Assembly: GCA_002070275.1 (NCBI GenBank)
Contig: MWCY01000009.1
Location: 1-64,000 of the forward strand
Reading direction: 5' to 3'
DNA: 64,000 nt
Source: Candidatus Hydrogenedentes bacterium ADurb.Bin170
Lineage (GTDB): Bacteria; Hydrogenedentota; Hydrogenedentia; Hydrogenedentales; CAITNO01
Shown here: one piece after another, positions 9,070 to 17,199 of the stretch
Layout: each line of letters opens with the position of its first letter
How positions within the stretch are numbered: position 1 is the first letter of the stretch
Program-made: the position numbers and the translations under genes
Notes under the pieces: model-generated
Database searches by the model: none
What the model was told of the DNA's origin: nothing
Seen by the model: the letters and a program-made list of their open reading frames with translations, nothing else

Positions 9070-9846
9070 ATGCATACGAAACGAATCATTCCCTGTCTGG
9101 ATGTGGTGGACGGGCGTGTCGTAAAAGGTGTCAAGTTCCTTGGACTGAGAGACGCCGGAGATCCTGTTGAAATTGCACACCGTTACGACGAAGAAGGCGC
9201 CGATGAACTCGTCTTTCTGGATATCCGCGCTTCTACAGACAATCGTGCTACACTCGTAGACGTCGTGGAACGAACAGCCGCCGGGCTAACCATTCCGTTA
9301 TGTGTCGGCGGCGGGATCCGCACGCTTGACGATATTCAGCGGATTCTCGATGCAGGTGCCAGTAAAGTATCGATCAATACACCGGCGATTGAACGGCCGG
9401 ACTTGATTAACGAGGCGGCAGACCGTTTCGGTTCAAGCTGTCTGGTTGTGGCAATAGATGCAATAGAGAAAGACGAGACATCGGGCGGTGGCTATATTGT
9501 AAAAAGCCATGGCGGCCGGGATGGCGGACGTACGACATCCCTGGATCCGGTCACCTGGGCGCAGGAAGCAGAATCCCGGGGTGCCGGCGAAATTCTCCTG
9601 ACATCCATGTCACAGGACGGTGTAAAAGCCGGCTATGACATCGCTCTTACACGACTCGTTGCCGATGCTGTTAAGGTGCCCGTCGTCGCAAGCGGCGGCG
9701 CAGGCAGTTTGGAACATCTGCGGGCTGCTCTTCAGGAAGGCGGTGCCGATGCCGCCCTGGCAGCATCCATTTTCCACTTCCGTGAAGTCACCATCAGGGA
9801 AGCCAAACAATATCTTCACAGCAAAGGTATTTCTGTGCGCCTTTAA
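9070..9846 (+). CDS. hisF: Imidazole glycerol phosphate synthase cyclase subunit
   Basis: A 258-residue (beta-alpha)8 barrel that, with HisH, converts PRFAR and glutamine-derived ammonia to imidazole glycerol phosphate and AICAR in histidine synthesis. Seen are the N-terminal IIPCLDV with the catalytic aspartate, [12 protein letters not shown], the second catalytic Asp in [12 protein letters not shown] and VVASGGAGS for phosphate binding. The ATG at 9070 is preceded by AGAAGG; an in-frame start further upstream would overlap the previous gene and add unrelated residues. No hisH or other his gene is adjacent, so the pathway genes are scattered. It lies just upstream of the trp leader. Confidence 0.94.
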   Translation: MHTKRIIPCLDVVDGRVVKGVKFLGLRDAGDPVEIAHRYDEEGADELVFLDIRASTDNRATLVDVVERTAAGLTIPLCVGGGIRTLDDIQRILDAGASKVSINTPAIERPDLINEAADRFGSSCLVVAIDAIEKDETSGGGYIVKSHGGRDGGRTTSLDPVTWAQEAESRGAGEILLTSMSQDGVKAGYDIALTRLVADAVKVPVVASGGAGSLEHLRAALQEGGADAALAASIFHFREVTIREAKQYLHSKGISVRL

Positions 9847-9877
9847 CTTAAACATGCAACTGGAAGGACTTACTTTT

Positions 9878-9931
9878 ATGAAAGGGCTCGAACAACACGT
9901 ACGCTGGTGGCGACGCTCCGCCTTCTTCTGA
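9878..9931 (+). CDS. trpL: Tryptophan leader peptide (17 aa)
   Basis: A 17-codon reading frame, MKGLEQHVRWWRRSAFF, with two consecutive Trp codons (9905-9910), 70 nt before trpE. AAGGA lies 9 nt before the ATG. Tandem Trp codons in a short translated frame directly ahead of trpE are the hallmark of ribosome-mediated attenuation. A longer frame can be read through from inside hisF but the ribosome binding site favours this start. The role is inferred from position and content. Confidence 0.75.
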   Translation: MKGLEQHVRWWRRSAFF

Positions 9932-9999
9932 AATGCGTGTCTGGAACAGATATCCAGCGCCACGGTTGTTTATTCTCTTTAACTAAAAGGAATCCTTTT
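9902..9999 (+). promoter_or_regulatory. Attenuator-like alternative structures before trpE
   Basis: A hairpin CTGGA/TCCAG (9941-9945 and 9953-9957) competes with long-range pairing. CGCTGG (9902-9907) or GTGGCG (9907-9912), both overlapping the Trp codons, can pair with CCAGCG (9954-9959) or CGCCAC (9958-9963). The trpE Shine-Dalgarno sits in a small stem (AAAAGG/CCTTTT, 9985-9999). There is no clear terminator with a T-run before the stem, so control may act on translation. The folding is by eye only. Confidence 0.5.
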
Positions 10000-10000
10000 T

Positions 10001-11488
10001 ATGTTAATCCCCTCTCTTGATGAGTTCCGGCGGCTCGCCCATCAAAACGCCATTATCCCCGTCTACAAAGAAATTCTGGCGGATCTTGAAACACCTGTAA
10101 CGGCTTATTTGAAATTGTCCCGCTATACGCCCTGCTCTTTTCTGCTGGAAAGTGTGGAGAAGGCGGAGAACATCGGACAATATTCATTTATTGGTGCCAA
10201 TCCCTCCACTGTTTTCCGGTCAAAAGGAGAAGCGGGTGTATTGATTGAAAACGGTGTGGAGCACCCCTTTACATCGGCAAGCCCTCTGGATCGTCTGAAA
10301 GACTACATGGCTCAATATAAGCCCGTTTCTGTTCCCGGGCTCCCTGCGTTTCACGGCGGTGCAGTCGGCTACGTTTCTTATGACGAAGTGCGTCACTTTG
10401 AAAAACTGCCGGAAGAAAATCCCGATACACTCGGGCTCCCCGATCTCTATTTCGTCATTACCGATACTCTTGTCATATTCGACCACGCAAACAACAAAAT
10501 AAAAATCGTTTCCAACGCCCATGTACAGGATAATCCCGATGCAGTGTACAACGAGGCTTCCCGCAAAATCTCAGAAATTGAAGAGCGTCTTCGCGGTCCC
10601 CTTGTCGTTTCAACGGAACGTCTGCACAGCGCACCTACGGAGCCTCTGATTTCTTCCAACTTCACCCGGGAATCATTCTGTGAAGCAGTTGAAAAAGCCA
10701 GGGAATACATCCGGAAAGGCGAAATATTTCAGGTTGTTCTGTCACAGCGGTTTAAAAGAGAAGTGGGTATCAGCCCTACCAATCTTTACCGTGCCCTGCG
10801 TTGCATTAACCCTTCCCCGTATATGCTGCTGCTTCAATTCCCCGACTTTGCTCTGGTCGGATCGAGCCCGGAAGTAATGACGCAGGTCAAACATGGCCGT
10901 GCGATGGTGCGTCCCATCGCAGGCACGCGACGCCGCGGCATCACGCCTGAAGAGGATCTGGCTCTTGAAGCGGAGCTGCTCGCTGATGAAAAAGAAATCG
11001 CTGAACATGTTATGCTTGTCGATCTGGGAAGAAATGATCTGGGCAGGATCAGCGAGCCGGGCACAGTGGAGCCGGTACCGCACAAATATATGGTCATTGA
11101 GCGGTACTCACACGTGATGCATATTGTGAGTGAGGTAACGGGAACGCTTAAAAAAGACTGTTCGGCACTGGATGCACTTATTGCCACTTTCCCCACAGGC
11201 ACCGTAAGCGGAGCGCCCAAAATTCGCGCCCTGGAGATCATAGAAGAACTGGAGCCGGAGCAGCGTGGCCCTTATGCAGGAGCCTGCGGCAGTATTTCCT
11301 ATTCAGGAGATATGGACACCTGCATTCTGATCAGAACCATGGTTGTTAAAGACGGACATGCCTATATTCAGGCCGGAGCGGGAATTGTTCATGACAGCAA
11401 TCCCGACAAAGAATATGAAGAAACCGTAAACAAAGCCAAAGCACTTATGAAAGCGATTGACTTTGCTGAAAAAGGGCTCGAGCCATGA
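10001..11488 (+). CDS. trpE: Anthranilate synthase component I
   Basis: A 495-residue chorismate-using enzyme, the first committed step to tryptophan. The N-terminal LLESVE motif (about residue 49) is the tryptophan feedback site that separates TrpE from PabB. The C-terminal catalytic half shows PIAGTRRRG, the HVMLVDLGRNDLG segment, GTVSGAPKIRALEII and QAGAGIVHDS. Its stop overlaps the trpG start (ATGA), so the two subunits are translationally coupled. A Trp-codon leader lies upstream, so transcription or translation is probably tryptophan-controlled in addition to feedback inhibition. All catalytic motifs of the ammonia-dependent half look intact. Confidence 0.95.
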   Translation: MLIPSLDEFRRLAHQNAIIPVYKEILADLETPVTAYLKLSRYTPCSFLLESVEKAENIGQYSFIGANPSTVFRSKGEAGVLIENGVEHPFTSASPLDRLKDYMAQYKPVSVPGLPAFHGGAVGYVSYDEVRHFEKLPEENPDTLGLPDLYFVITDTLVIFDHANNKIKIVSNAHVQDNPDAVYNEASRKISEIEERLRGPLVVSTERLHSAPTEPLISSNFTRESFCEAVEKAREYIRKGEIFQVVLSQRFKREVGISPTNLYRALRCINPSPYMLLLQFPDFALVGSSPEVMTQVKHGRAMVRPIAGTRRRGITPEEDLALEAELLADEKEIAEHVMLVDLGRNDLGRISEPGTVEPVPHKYMVIERYSHVMHIVSEVTGTLKKDCSALDALIATFPTGTVSGAPKIRALEIIEELEPEQRGPYAGACGSISYSGDMDTCILIRTMVVKDGHAYIQAGAGIVHDSNPDKEYEETVNKAKALMKAIDFAEKGLEP

Positions 11489-12048
11489 TCATAATTATCG
11501 ATAACTATGATTCTTTCACCTACAATCTCCTGCAGCCTCTTGCCGGATTGAAACAGGAAATGCAGGTGGTGCGCAATGATGCGCTTACGGTAGAAGCCCT
11601 GAAAGAAATGAAGCCGGATAAGATCCTTATCTCTTCCGGTCCGGGAAACCTGAAAGATACAGGCATCTGCCTGGAAGTCATCCGTGAAATGGGAGAATAT
11701 ACACCCATATTGGGCATATCTCTGGGCTGCCACTGCATCGCCCGGCTATTTGGCGCAGAACTGATTCCGGCGGATACGATTATGCACGGTAAAAACAGCG
11801 ATATTTCCCACGGCGACACCGCTTTATTTAAGGGAATTCCTTCCCCCTTTTCAGCGACATGCTACCATTCACTGCTTGTTGACCGGGCCTCTCTTCCTGC
11901 CTGCCTTGAGGTCATTGCCACAGACGCAAAAGGGTCTGTTATGGGAATAGCCCATCGCTCCTTCCCTGTTTTCGGTGTGCAGTTTCACCCTGAAAGCATT
12001 CAAACGCAGCATGGCGGTCTCCTTCTCCGGAACTTTGTGGGTCTTTAG
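11485..12048 (+). CDS. trpG: Anthranilate synthase component II, catalytic Cys replaced by Ser
   Basis: A 187-residue class I glutamine amidotransferase that normally hydrolyses glutamine and passes ammonia to TrpE. IDNYDSFTYNL at the N-terminus and VQFHPESI near the C-terminus (His168, Glu170 of the triad) are intact. The nucleophile motif, usually GVCLGHQ, reads G-I-S-L-G-C-H: Ser79 (codon TCT) stands where the cysteine should be, and the oxyanion segment is SSGPGN instead of SPGPG. Cysteines occur three and five residues later (Cys82, Cys84). The frame is otherwise complete and coupled to trpE. It is either a glutaminase-dead structural subunit (ammonia-dependent synthase) or a variant nucleophile. 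Confidence 0.85.
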   Translation: MIIIIDNYDSFTYNLLQPLAGLKQEMQVVRNDALTVEALKEMKPDKILISSGPGNLKDTGICLEVIREMGEYTPILGISLGCHCIARLFGAELIPADTIMHGKNSDISHGDTALFKGIPSPFSATCYHSLLVDRASLPACLEVIATDAKGSVMGIAHRSFPVFGVQFHPESIQTQHGGLLLRNFVGL

Positions 12049-12189
12049 CATTTTTTCAATCTTGCCCGAACAGACCCTTTTGCTCTTTTCAAATGCTGTT
12101 AATTAATGAATGAAAGTTGCTGCCCGTCGTCCAGTTGTATGAAAGCAAGTTTATTCATCCTCACAGCAATTTGAAAGGAGGGCCCCAGC

Positions 12190-14682
12190 ATGAAGGCTTT
12201 CACCCATTCTTTATTAACTTTTTTGATTGTGACGATTGCCTTTGCCGCCAGCTACGGTGCGGACGACTTTGTTGTTCACGGTCGTGTCAGTTTTGATACC
12301 GGCGGTTTTATGGTTAAAAATGCCTCTGAAACCGACTGGGCCCTTGCGGCTGTGAATACTATGGTTCTTCCGGGCGACACCGTTTGGGTTGATGAAGAAG
12401 GAACTGCAGAAATTGAATTACCCAATTCCTCTTTTCTGCGCCTGTCGGACGGAAGTAAAGCGGAAATCACTGCGCTCCCGCCCAATGCCCTGCTGAGAGG
12501 ATGGGTCGGCTCCTTTTATGTTCATCGCCTTTCCCGCAGTGCGGGAGCTTTCACGCTGACCACTCCCTCCGCCACTACAACCATTGCTCCGGATTCCATG
12601 GTGCGCATCGATGTCAATGCGGAGGGCGGCACAGCCGTGTCTGTCCGCTGGGGCAGCGCCACGGTCCAGGCGCCGCAGGGCGATGCTGTCACTGCCACCG
12701 AATCGAACCGCGTCTGGGTAGATCCCGGCTACCTTCCCTCTAATCCCACGCCATTTGATCGTAATGTCACAGACGCTTTTGACAACTGGAATAATGACCG
12801 CGCCCGGCTGCTTGCTGAAGGTGCAAAGACCATTCCCCGCGAGATTTACTCTGAAACAGCGCCCAGCGTGGGTTCCTATGATCTGGCACGTTACGGCGAT
12901 TGGGTGATGGTGGACAACAGGAGCTACTGGCGGCCTACGGTTGTGGTCGACTACGTTCCTTACCACTACGGCTGCTGGAACTACATGCCCGCTGTTGGTC
13001 ATGTATGGGTGGATGAGTATCCGTTCGGGTACATAACAAGCCACTACGGCAGATGGCGGTACACCGCCAGTTACGGTTGGCTCTGGTCATATGACCCGGT
13101 GTGGAGCCCCGCCTGGGTTGCCTCCGTTCACGTTTCAAACTATCACGTCTGGGCGCCCGTCGATTATTACAACCGGCCTGTCTTTGTTACCGGCGGCACC
13201 TTTTTTACCATTGGCGGCGTTTCATTCTGCAGCTACGGCACCAGTTATGTATCTTCCTCCTACCTGTATTCAGGGCCGGGTTATATCGGAGTCCCCAACA
13301 CGACTATCATCAATGTGTTCAACACGACACCATCCCGGGAGATTAATATCTGGAATCTGAGTCCTCATGCGCACCGCCGCCCGGCCATACCCTGGCAGGG
13401 AGGTATTCTTGCGCAGGAACGTGATTATAATCCCAGGCGCTCCATTCGCGGTTTTAGTGGAAACACGGAGCTTACGCTTGCCTCTCGTGACCGTGTCGAA
13501 CGCTTGGAAAGAGCACTCAACCGCGATTCCTTCGCTCCACGACGTGAAACAGCTGCCCGCCAATCCGAGCGCACTACGCTCCAGAATCGTTCAGTTGCGG
13601 CAATGCCCAGAAGCGTCCGGATGAACCAGAGCGAGCAAACCTATCGCCCCAGGGGTGAACAGGCAGGAGGCCGGGGAGACACTGCCCGCTCTCTTGTTCC
13701 TGAATCAGCGCGTATCGGCCGTACTCCTTTCAGCCCCGGCGACAGACAGCGCGATTCGAATACAATGGAGGCACGCAGTACCACTGCTGCACCGCAGCGT
13801 GGCACTGTGAATACGGATTCAATGAGGCAGCCCAGAAGCGCTGCAGGCCGCCAGAAAGGAACTGCGGGCACACAAGGTACCAGAGGCGGGATAAGAACAA
13901 ATCCCACCAATGTTGCCGTGCGTGACCTTGATACGGCAGCGCCTGCGCCCAGAGGAAGCGGCCAACTGCAGCGTACCCCTGTGAGAGAAAGCCAACCAGT
14001 CCCCCGAAGCGGACGTGGCGCTGCGGAAAATCCGCGCAATACGCCGGCGCCTCCTGCGGCAACTACGGGCAGACAGGCTCCGGAAGCACGCCCGATTCCC
14101 ACAGGCACCAGAACAGCACCCGCCCCGACTCCGCCAACCCGCTCTATGGCACCTTCTGCATCGACTGCGCCGTCTACACGTCCTGCGCCAACTCATACAG
14201 TGCCCGCTCCCTCAGTTCGCACCGCTCCGGCGCCTTCAGTGCGTACAGCTCCGGCTCCGGCGCCCTCGGTTCGCACCGCTCCGGCGCCTTCAGTCCGTAC
14301 AGCTCCGGCTCCGGCGCCCTCGGTTCGCACCGCTCCGGCGCCTTCAGTCCGTACAGCTCCGGCTCCGGCACCTTCGGTTCGCACAGCTCCGGCTCCGGCA
14401 CCTTCGATTCGCACAGCTCCAGCGCCTTCAGTGCGTTCCATGCCTGCACCTTCAGTGCGCACAGCTCCAGCTCCGGCGCCTTCAGTACGTTCCATGCCTG
14501 CACCCAGCGCGCCCAGAATTGCACCTGCACCATCCGTACGTTCTGCACCAGCGCCCAGTGCGCCCCGTGGTTTCTCTTCTCCGTCTATCAGTACCCGCTC
14601 CATGCCAAGCGCCCCCAGCGGATTTTCGACACCATCCGTCCGCTCTGCTCCTTCCGGGGGCTCTGTTCGGCGCGGACGTTGA
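12190..14682 (+). CDS. FecR-domain and DUF6600 surface protein with Ala-Pro repeat tail
   Basis: An 830-residue exported protein. A signal peptide (about 1-24) precedes a FecR-like beta domain (about 28-180). Next comes a Trp/Tyr-rich DUF6600-type region (about 230-400) with repeats such as HYGRWRY and GWLWSYDPVWSPAW. The remaining half is low-complexity, Arg/Ser/Thr rich and then dominated by APAPSVRT repeats. AAAGGAGG lies well placed before the ATG. FecR domains without a sensor partner are common in envelope proteins of PVC-type bacteria. No sigma factor or TonB receptor is adjacent, so this is not a classical FecIR system. An envelope or extracellular structural role is a guess. Confidence 0.7.
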   Translation: MKAFTHSLLTFLIVTIAFAASYGADDFVVHGRVSFDTGGFMVKNASETDWALAAVNTMVLPGDTVWVDEEGTAEIELPNSSFLRLSDGSKAEITALPPNALLRGWVGSFYVHRLSRSAGAFTLTTPSATTTIAPDSMVRIDVNAEGGTAVSVRWGSATVQAPQGDAVTATESNRVWVDPGYLPSNPTPFDRNVTDAFDNWNNDRARLLAEGAKTIPREIYSETAPSVGSYDLARYGDWVMVDNRSYWRPTVVVDYVPYHYGCWNYMPAVGHVWVDEYPFGYITSHYGRWRYTASYGWLWSYDPVWSPAWVASVHVSNYHVWAPVDYYNRPVFVTGGTFFTIGGVSFCSYGTSYVSSSYLYSGPGYIGVPNTTIINVFNTTPSREINIWNLSPHAHRRPAIPWQGGILAQERDYNPRRSIRGFSGNTELTLASRDRVERLERALNRDSFAPRRETAARQSERTTLQNRSVAAMPRSVRMNQSEQTYRPRGEQAGGRGDTARSLVPESARIGRTPFSPGDRQRDSNTMEARSTTAAPQRGTVNTDSMRQPRSAAGRQKGTAGTQGTRGGIRTNPTNVAVRDLDTAAPAPRGSGQLQRTPVRESQPVPRSGRGAAENPRNTPAPPAATTGRQAPEARPIPTGTRTAPAPTPPTRSMAPSASTAPSTRPAPTHTVPAPSVRTAPAPSVRTAPAPAPSVRTAPAPSVRTAPAPAPSVRTAPAPSVRTAPAPAPSVRTAPAPAPSIRTAPAPSVRSMPAPSVRTAPAPAPSVRSMPAPSAPRIAPAPSVRSAPAPSAPRGFSSPSISTRSMPSAPSGFSTPSVRSAPSGGSVRRGR
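14203..14560 (+). repeat. In-frame 54-bp tandem repeats (Ala-Pro-Ser-Val-Arg)
   Basis: Roughly three copies of a 54-bp unit encoding TAPAPSVRTAPAPAPSVR, followed by diverging shorter units ending in SMPAPSVR and SAPAPSAPR. The copies differ mostly at third codon positions (GCC/GCG, TCA/TCG, GTC/GTG). This suggests expansion followed by synonymous drift under selection for the protein repeat. Confidence 0.85.
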
Positions 14683-14722
14683 AGGTACACACATTTAAAC
14701 TCAACAGGCAGGATCAAATAAT

Positions 14723-15634
14723 ATGAAAAATTTAAAAACACTGTCTTTTCCTGTTATGGCTCTCCTTCTGGCTGTGGCACTGTCGGGCTGTCCTTCAGGC
14801 AAAGAATCTGAATACAATCTGGGGTTCAATGTCGGCTTTTTGAATGACGCCAAGTACTGGGAAGGCTTTGACGACAGTTACGAAACGGTCCCTGACGGGC
14901 CTATCTTTTATGCTGGTGCCTCTATCCCTGAGCTAACAGACGGCAGTTACGACGCCGGATACTGGGACGGCATCTGGTACGCCTATAATGACGGTTATTT
15001 CGTCTGTTACGATTATGCTTTTATGATCGGGTTCAGTGAAGGCTATGATGCCGCCTATCAGAAAAACTGGAAATCCTTTCTTCTGCAAGACAGTCATCCT
15101 GAATATTTGGACGGAAGTTTTGAAGACGGATACAACGATGGATTCACAGAAGGAAGCGTTTTTGGCGCGGACGACTATAAAAGAAAAGCGCCCTTTAACT
15201 GGCAGGACGCTCTTTGGGATTATCGGGACAACATAGATGTGTATCTGGATGAACTTGGCTTCGGTACCGGAGAATGGGGTGATGTATTTCTGTACGAGTA
15301 TGGAACTGACCCCCATGAGTTTTACAAAACGAAAAACGCCGCGGCCTCCGGGACTGCCACGCGCCTTCTTTTTCAGAAAAACAATGGCGGACGAGGGCTC
15401 CGCGGAACAGCACTGCAGGCTAAAGCAGCGGTGAATGCAGCCGCACCAAAAGCGGAAGAACTGGAGATACCCGCTCTTTCCTACCGATCCCTGCCCGGCC
15501 GGATCCAGCAGTCTCTGCCAACCCGTACTCTTTATGTTGACCGCCGCCAGGGCACGGAGTCTCATTTAAACACAACCTGGTTGCAGCGTATCAATGCTTA
15601 TAGAGATGCAATCGGGAAAAACAGCGGAGAGTGA
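14723..15634 (+). CDS. Lipoprotein with Gly-Tyr/Asp repeats, unknown function
   Basis: A 303-residue protein with a signal sequence and lipobox (VALSGC, Cys at about 23), so it is likely lipid-anchored. The region from about 30 to 150 carries loosely repeated G-x-x-x-G patterns rich in aromatic and acidic residues (NLGFNVGF, YDAGYWDGIWYAY, GFSEGYDAAY, FEDGYNDGF). They resemble the glycine-rich helical repeats seen in some outer-membrane-associated proteins. The C-terminal third is basic. It lies 40 nt behind the FecR/DUF6600 gene and is followed by a strong terminator, so the two probably form an operon and may act together at the surface. No family name can be given. Confidence 0.65.
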   Translation: MKNLKTLSFPVMALLLAVALSGCPSGKESEYNLGFNVGFLNDAKYWEGFDDSYETVPDGPIFYAGASIPELTDGSYDAGYWDGIWYAYNDGYFVCYDYAFMIGFSEGYDAAYQKNWKSFLLQDSHPEYLDGSFEDGYNDGFTEGSVFGADDYKRKAPFNWQDALWDYRDNIDVYLDELGFGTGEWGDVFLYEYGTDPHEFYKTKNAAASGTATRLLFQKNNGGRGLRGTALQAKAAVNAAAPKAEELEIPALSYRSLPGRIQQSLPTRTLYVDRRQGTESHLNTTWLQRINAYRDAIGKNSGE

Positions 15635-15723
15635 AACATTTTTACCCGTTCAGTTGTATTCCAATTAACAACGGTTATTATTTCTTCAACTGAACAGGGC
15701 ACCACCTGCCTGATTTTATAGAG

Positions 15724-15758
15724 CCCTCCGGGCATGAACTGATGCCCGGAGGGGTTTT
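15724..15758 (+). terminator. Rho-independent terminator
   Basis: A 12-bp stem (CCCTCCGGGCAT at 15724-15735 with ATGCCCGGAGGG at 15742-15753, 6-nt loop) followed by GTTTT. It closes the two-gene surface-protein operon. Confidence 0.9.
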
Positions 15759-15821
15759 CTCAAAAGTGCTTACACACTGAAGATTCAGGCATAATTTTGA
15801 CCCGCTACCAGGATAGATTCC

Positions 15822-17168
15822 GTGCAACAACGACGCTTACTTGTTTTAGATGCTCTCCGAGGTTTTTTCATCCTTTTTGTCATATGCATTCACGCCGTGA
15901 GCGGCGTTATTTATGGCAACAATGCCCAGGCATTGGAAAATGTACCGTTATGGCAAATCATCCTTTTTGCGCCTTTGCTGCTGATTTCCACGTGGGCGCC
16001 TATTTTTGTGGTGATATCCGGAATGGCGCAGGCCTATGTGTTAAGCGGACTGATTCTTTCCAAAAAAGCCGCAAATGCCCTCTCCCTCAGGAACTTTTTT
16101 GGCGGTGTCCTCGTCACCAGCCTGTTTTTATACCTGCTATCGCTGGTAAATATGGCGTTTTTCCATCATCCGATGGACTATGCAGGTGAATTCCGCTATA
16201 CCTTTTTGACGGGAGCATTGCATGCCGGACATTGGGTTCCCTTTGACATGCGTCTGCTTTTTTACAACGATGCGCTTTCCATGATTTCGATTAACGGACT
16301 ACTGGTCACCTGTATCCTGTATTTCCTATGGAAAATCAACTGGATTCCTCGAACAAGAAAAGCCTCTCTGCTGTTACTGGGTGTTGCCGCTTCTTTTTTC
16401 GCTCTTTCACCGCTGCTGCACCAGAAATTGGATCCGATTTTTCTGACAGCCGTTGAAAATGGTCATGCAGGAACAGCGTTTTTCCTGCGATTCTTCGTGG
16501 GCATAGGATTTTCCACATTCCCTTATGCGGCATACGGTCTGACGGGTGCCATTTTAGGTCTGTTTCTTGCAAAACGCAAGGAAGAAATAAGGTTGCGTCG
16601 TGACGGATACCGTGCTGCTACGGCGATGGTCCTCTCTTCCGTCGTACTCATGGGCATCACCGGATTTGCTCCCAAAGATGTCATTCATCACCCGTACCCC
16701 TTTAAAATGCAGCTTCTGGTACTGGGCACCATCCTGCTGACTTGCATCTGGCTTATACTTAAGTTGGAATACTTCACTGAAGAACAGCGTGCCTACAGAG
16801 CTAAAAAAACGGTGTGGCTCCGCCGTTTTGGCTTGCTTGCCCTCACCATTTTCTGTTTTGAAAGCGTTCTCTCCATGCTGTTCAGCAAGGCGTACTGCTT
16901 TCTATGGGGCTTCGATGAAGCCTTTCCCAAGACAGCCCCGCACATTTTGTTTTTTCTCGCTTTGAATGTGCTGTTCTGGACATTCGTTCTGAAATTCTGG
17001 GAAAAAATCAATTTCAAATACAGTATTGAATGGTGGATTTCCTGTCTGGCCGGAATTGTACGTGGCCGCCCTTCGGCAAGATTACAGGCAGATGCTGTTC
17101 TGTACAAGCCCTGCCTTCTCCCGGAACCTGTCGCCTCGCCATGTCCTGCAGGTCTGGAAAACCGATAA
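15822..17168 (+). CDS. Integral membrane acyltransferase-like protein (DUF1624/HGSNAT-like)
   Basis: A 448-residue polytopic protein with about ten hydrophobic segments. It opens with RRLLVLDALRGFFILFVICIH, the arginine/LDALRG opening typical of the membrane acyltransferase and heparan-alpha-glucosaminide N-acetyltransferase (DUF1624) group, which move acyl groups across membranes onto sugars or lipids. A histidine at residue 24 could be catalytic. The start is a GTG at 15822 with AGGATAG upstream. It is alone on the plus strand and converges on folC with a 31-nt gap and no obvious terminator. The substrate is unknown; classical OafA-type acyltransferase 3 is the main alternative. Confidence 0.6.
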   Translation: MQQRRLLVLDALRGFFILFVICIHAVSGVIYGNNAQALENVPLWQIILFAPLLLISTWAPIFVVISGMAQAYVLSGLILSKKAANALSLRNFFGGVLVTSLFLYLLSLVNMAFFHHPMDYAGEFRYTFLTGALHAGHWVPFDMRLLFYNDALSMISINGLLVTCILYFLWKINWIPRTRKASLLLLGVAASFFALSPLLHQKLDPIFLTAVENGHAGTAFFLRFFVGIGFSTFPYAAYGLTGAILGLFLAKRKEEIRLRRDGYRAATAMVLSSVVLMGITGFAPKDVIHHPYPFKMQLLVLGTILLTCIWLILKLEYFTEEQRAYRAKKTVWLRRFGLLALTIFCFESVLSMLFSKAYCFLWGFDEAFPKTAPHILFFLALNVLFWTFVLKFWEKINFKYSIEWWISCLAGIVRGRPSARLQADAVLYKPCLLPEPVASPCPAGLENR

Positions 17169-17199
17169 GCCGCTCTGCTGCCACGCTCTGTATCGTTCC

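Noticed and set aside
14203-14560. Regular repeats considered as a CRISPR array
   Set aside because: The units are contiguous, in frame and without unique spacers; no cas gene is near.
14193-14741. Long open minus-strand frame rich in Gly-Ala-Glu across the repeat region
   Set aside because: It is the complement of the Ala-Pro repeats of the FecR/DUF6600 gene; the plus frame has the ribosome binding site, signal peptide and recognisable domains.
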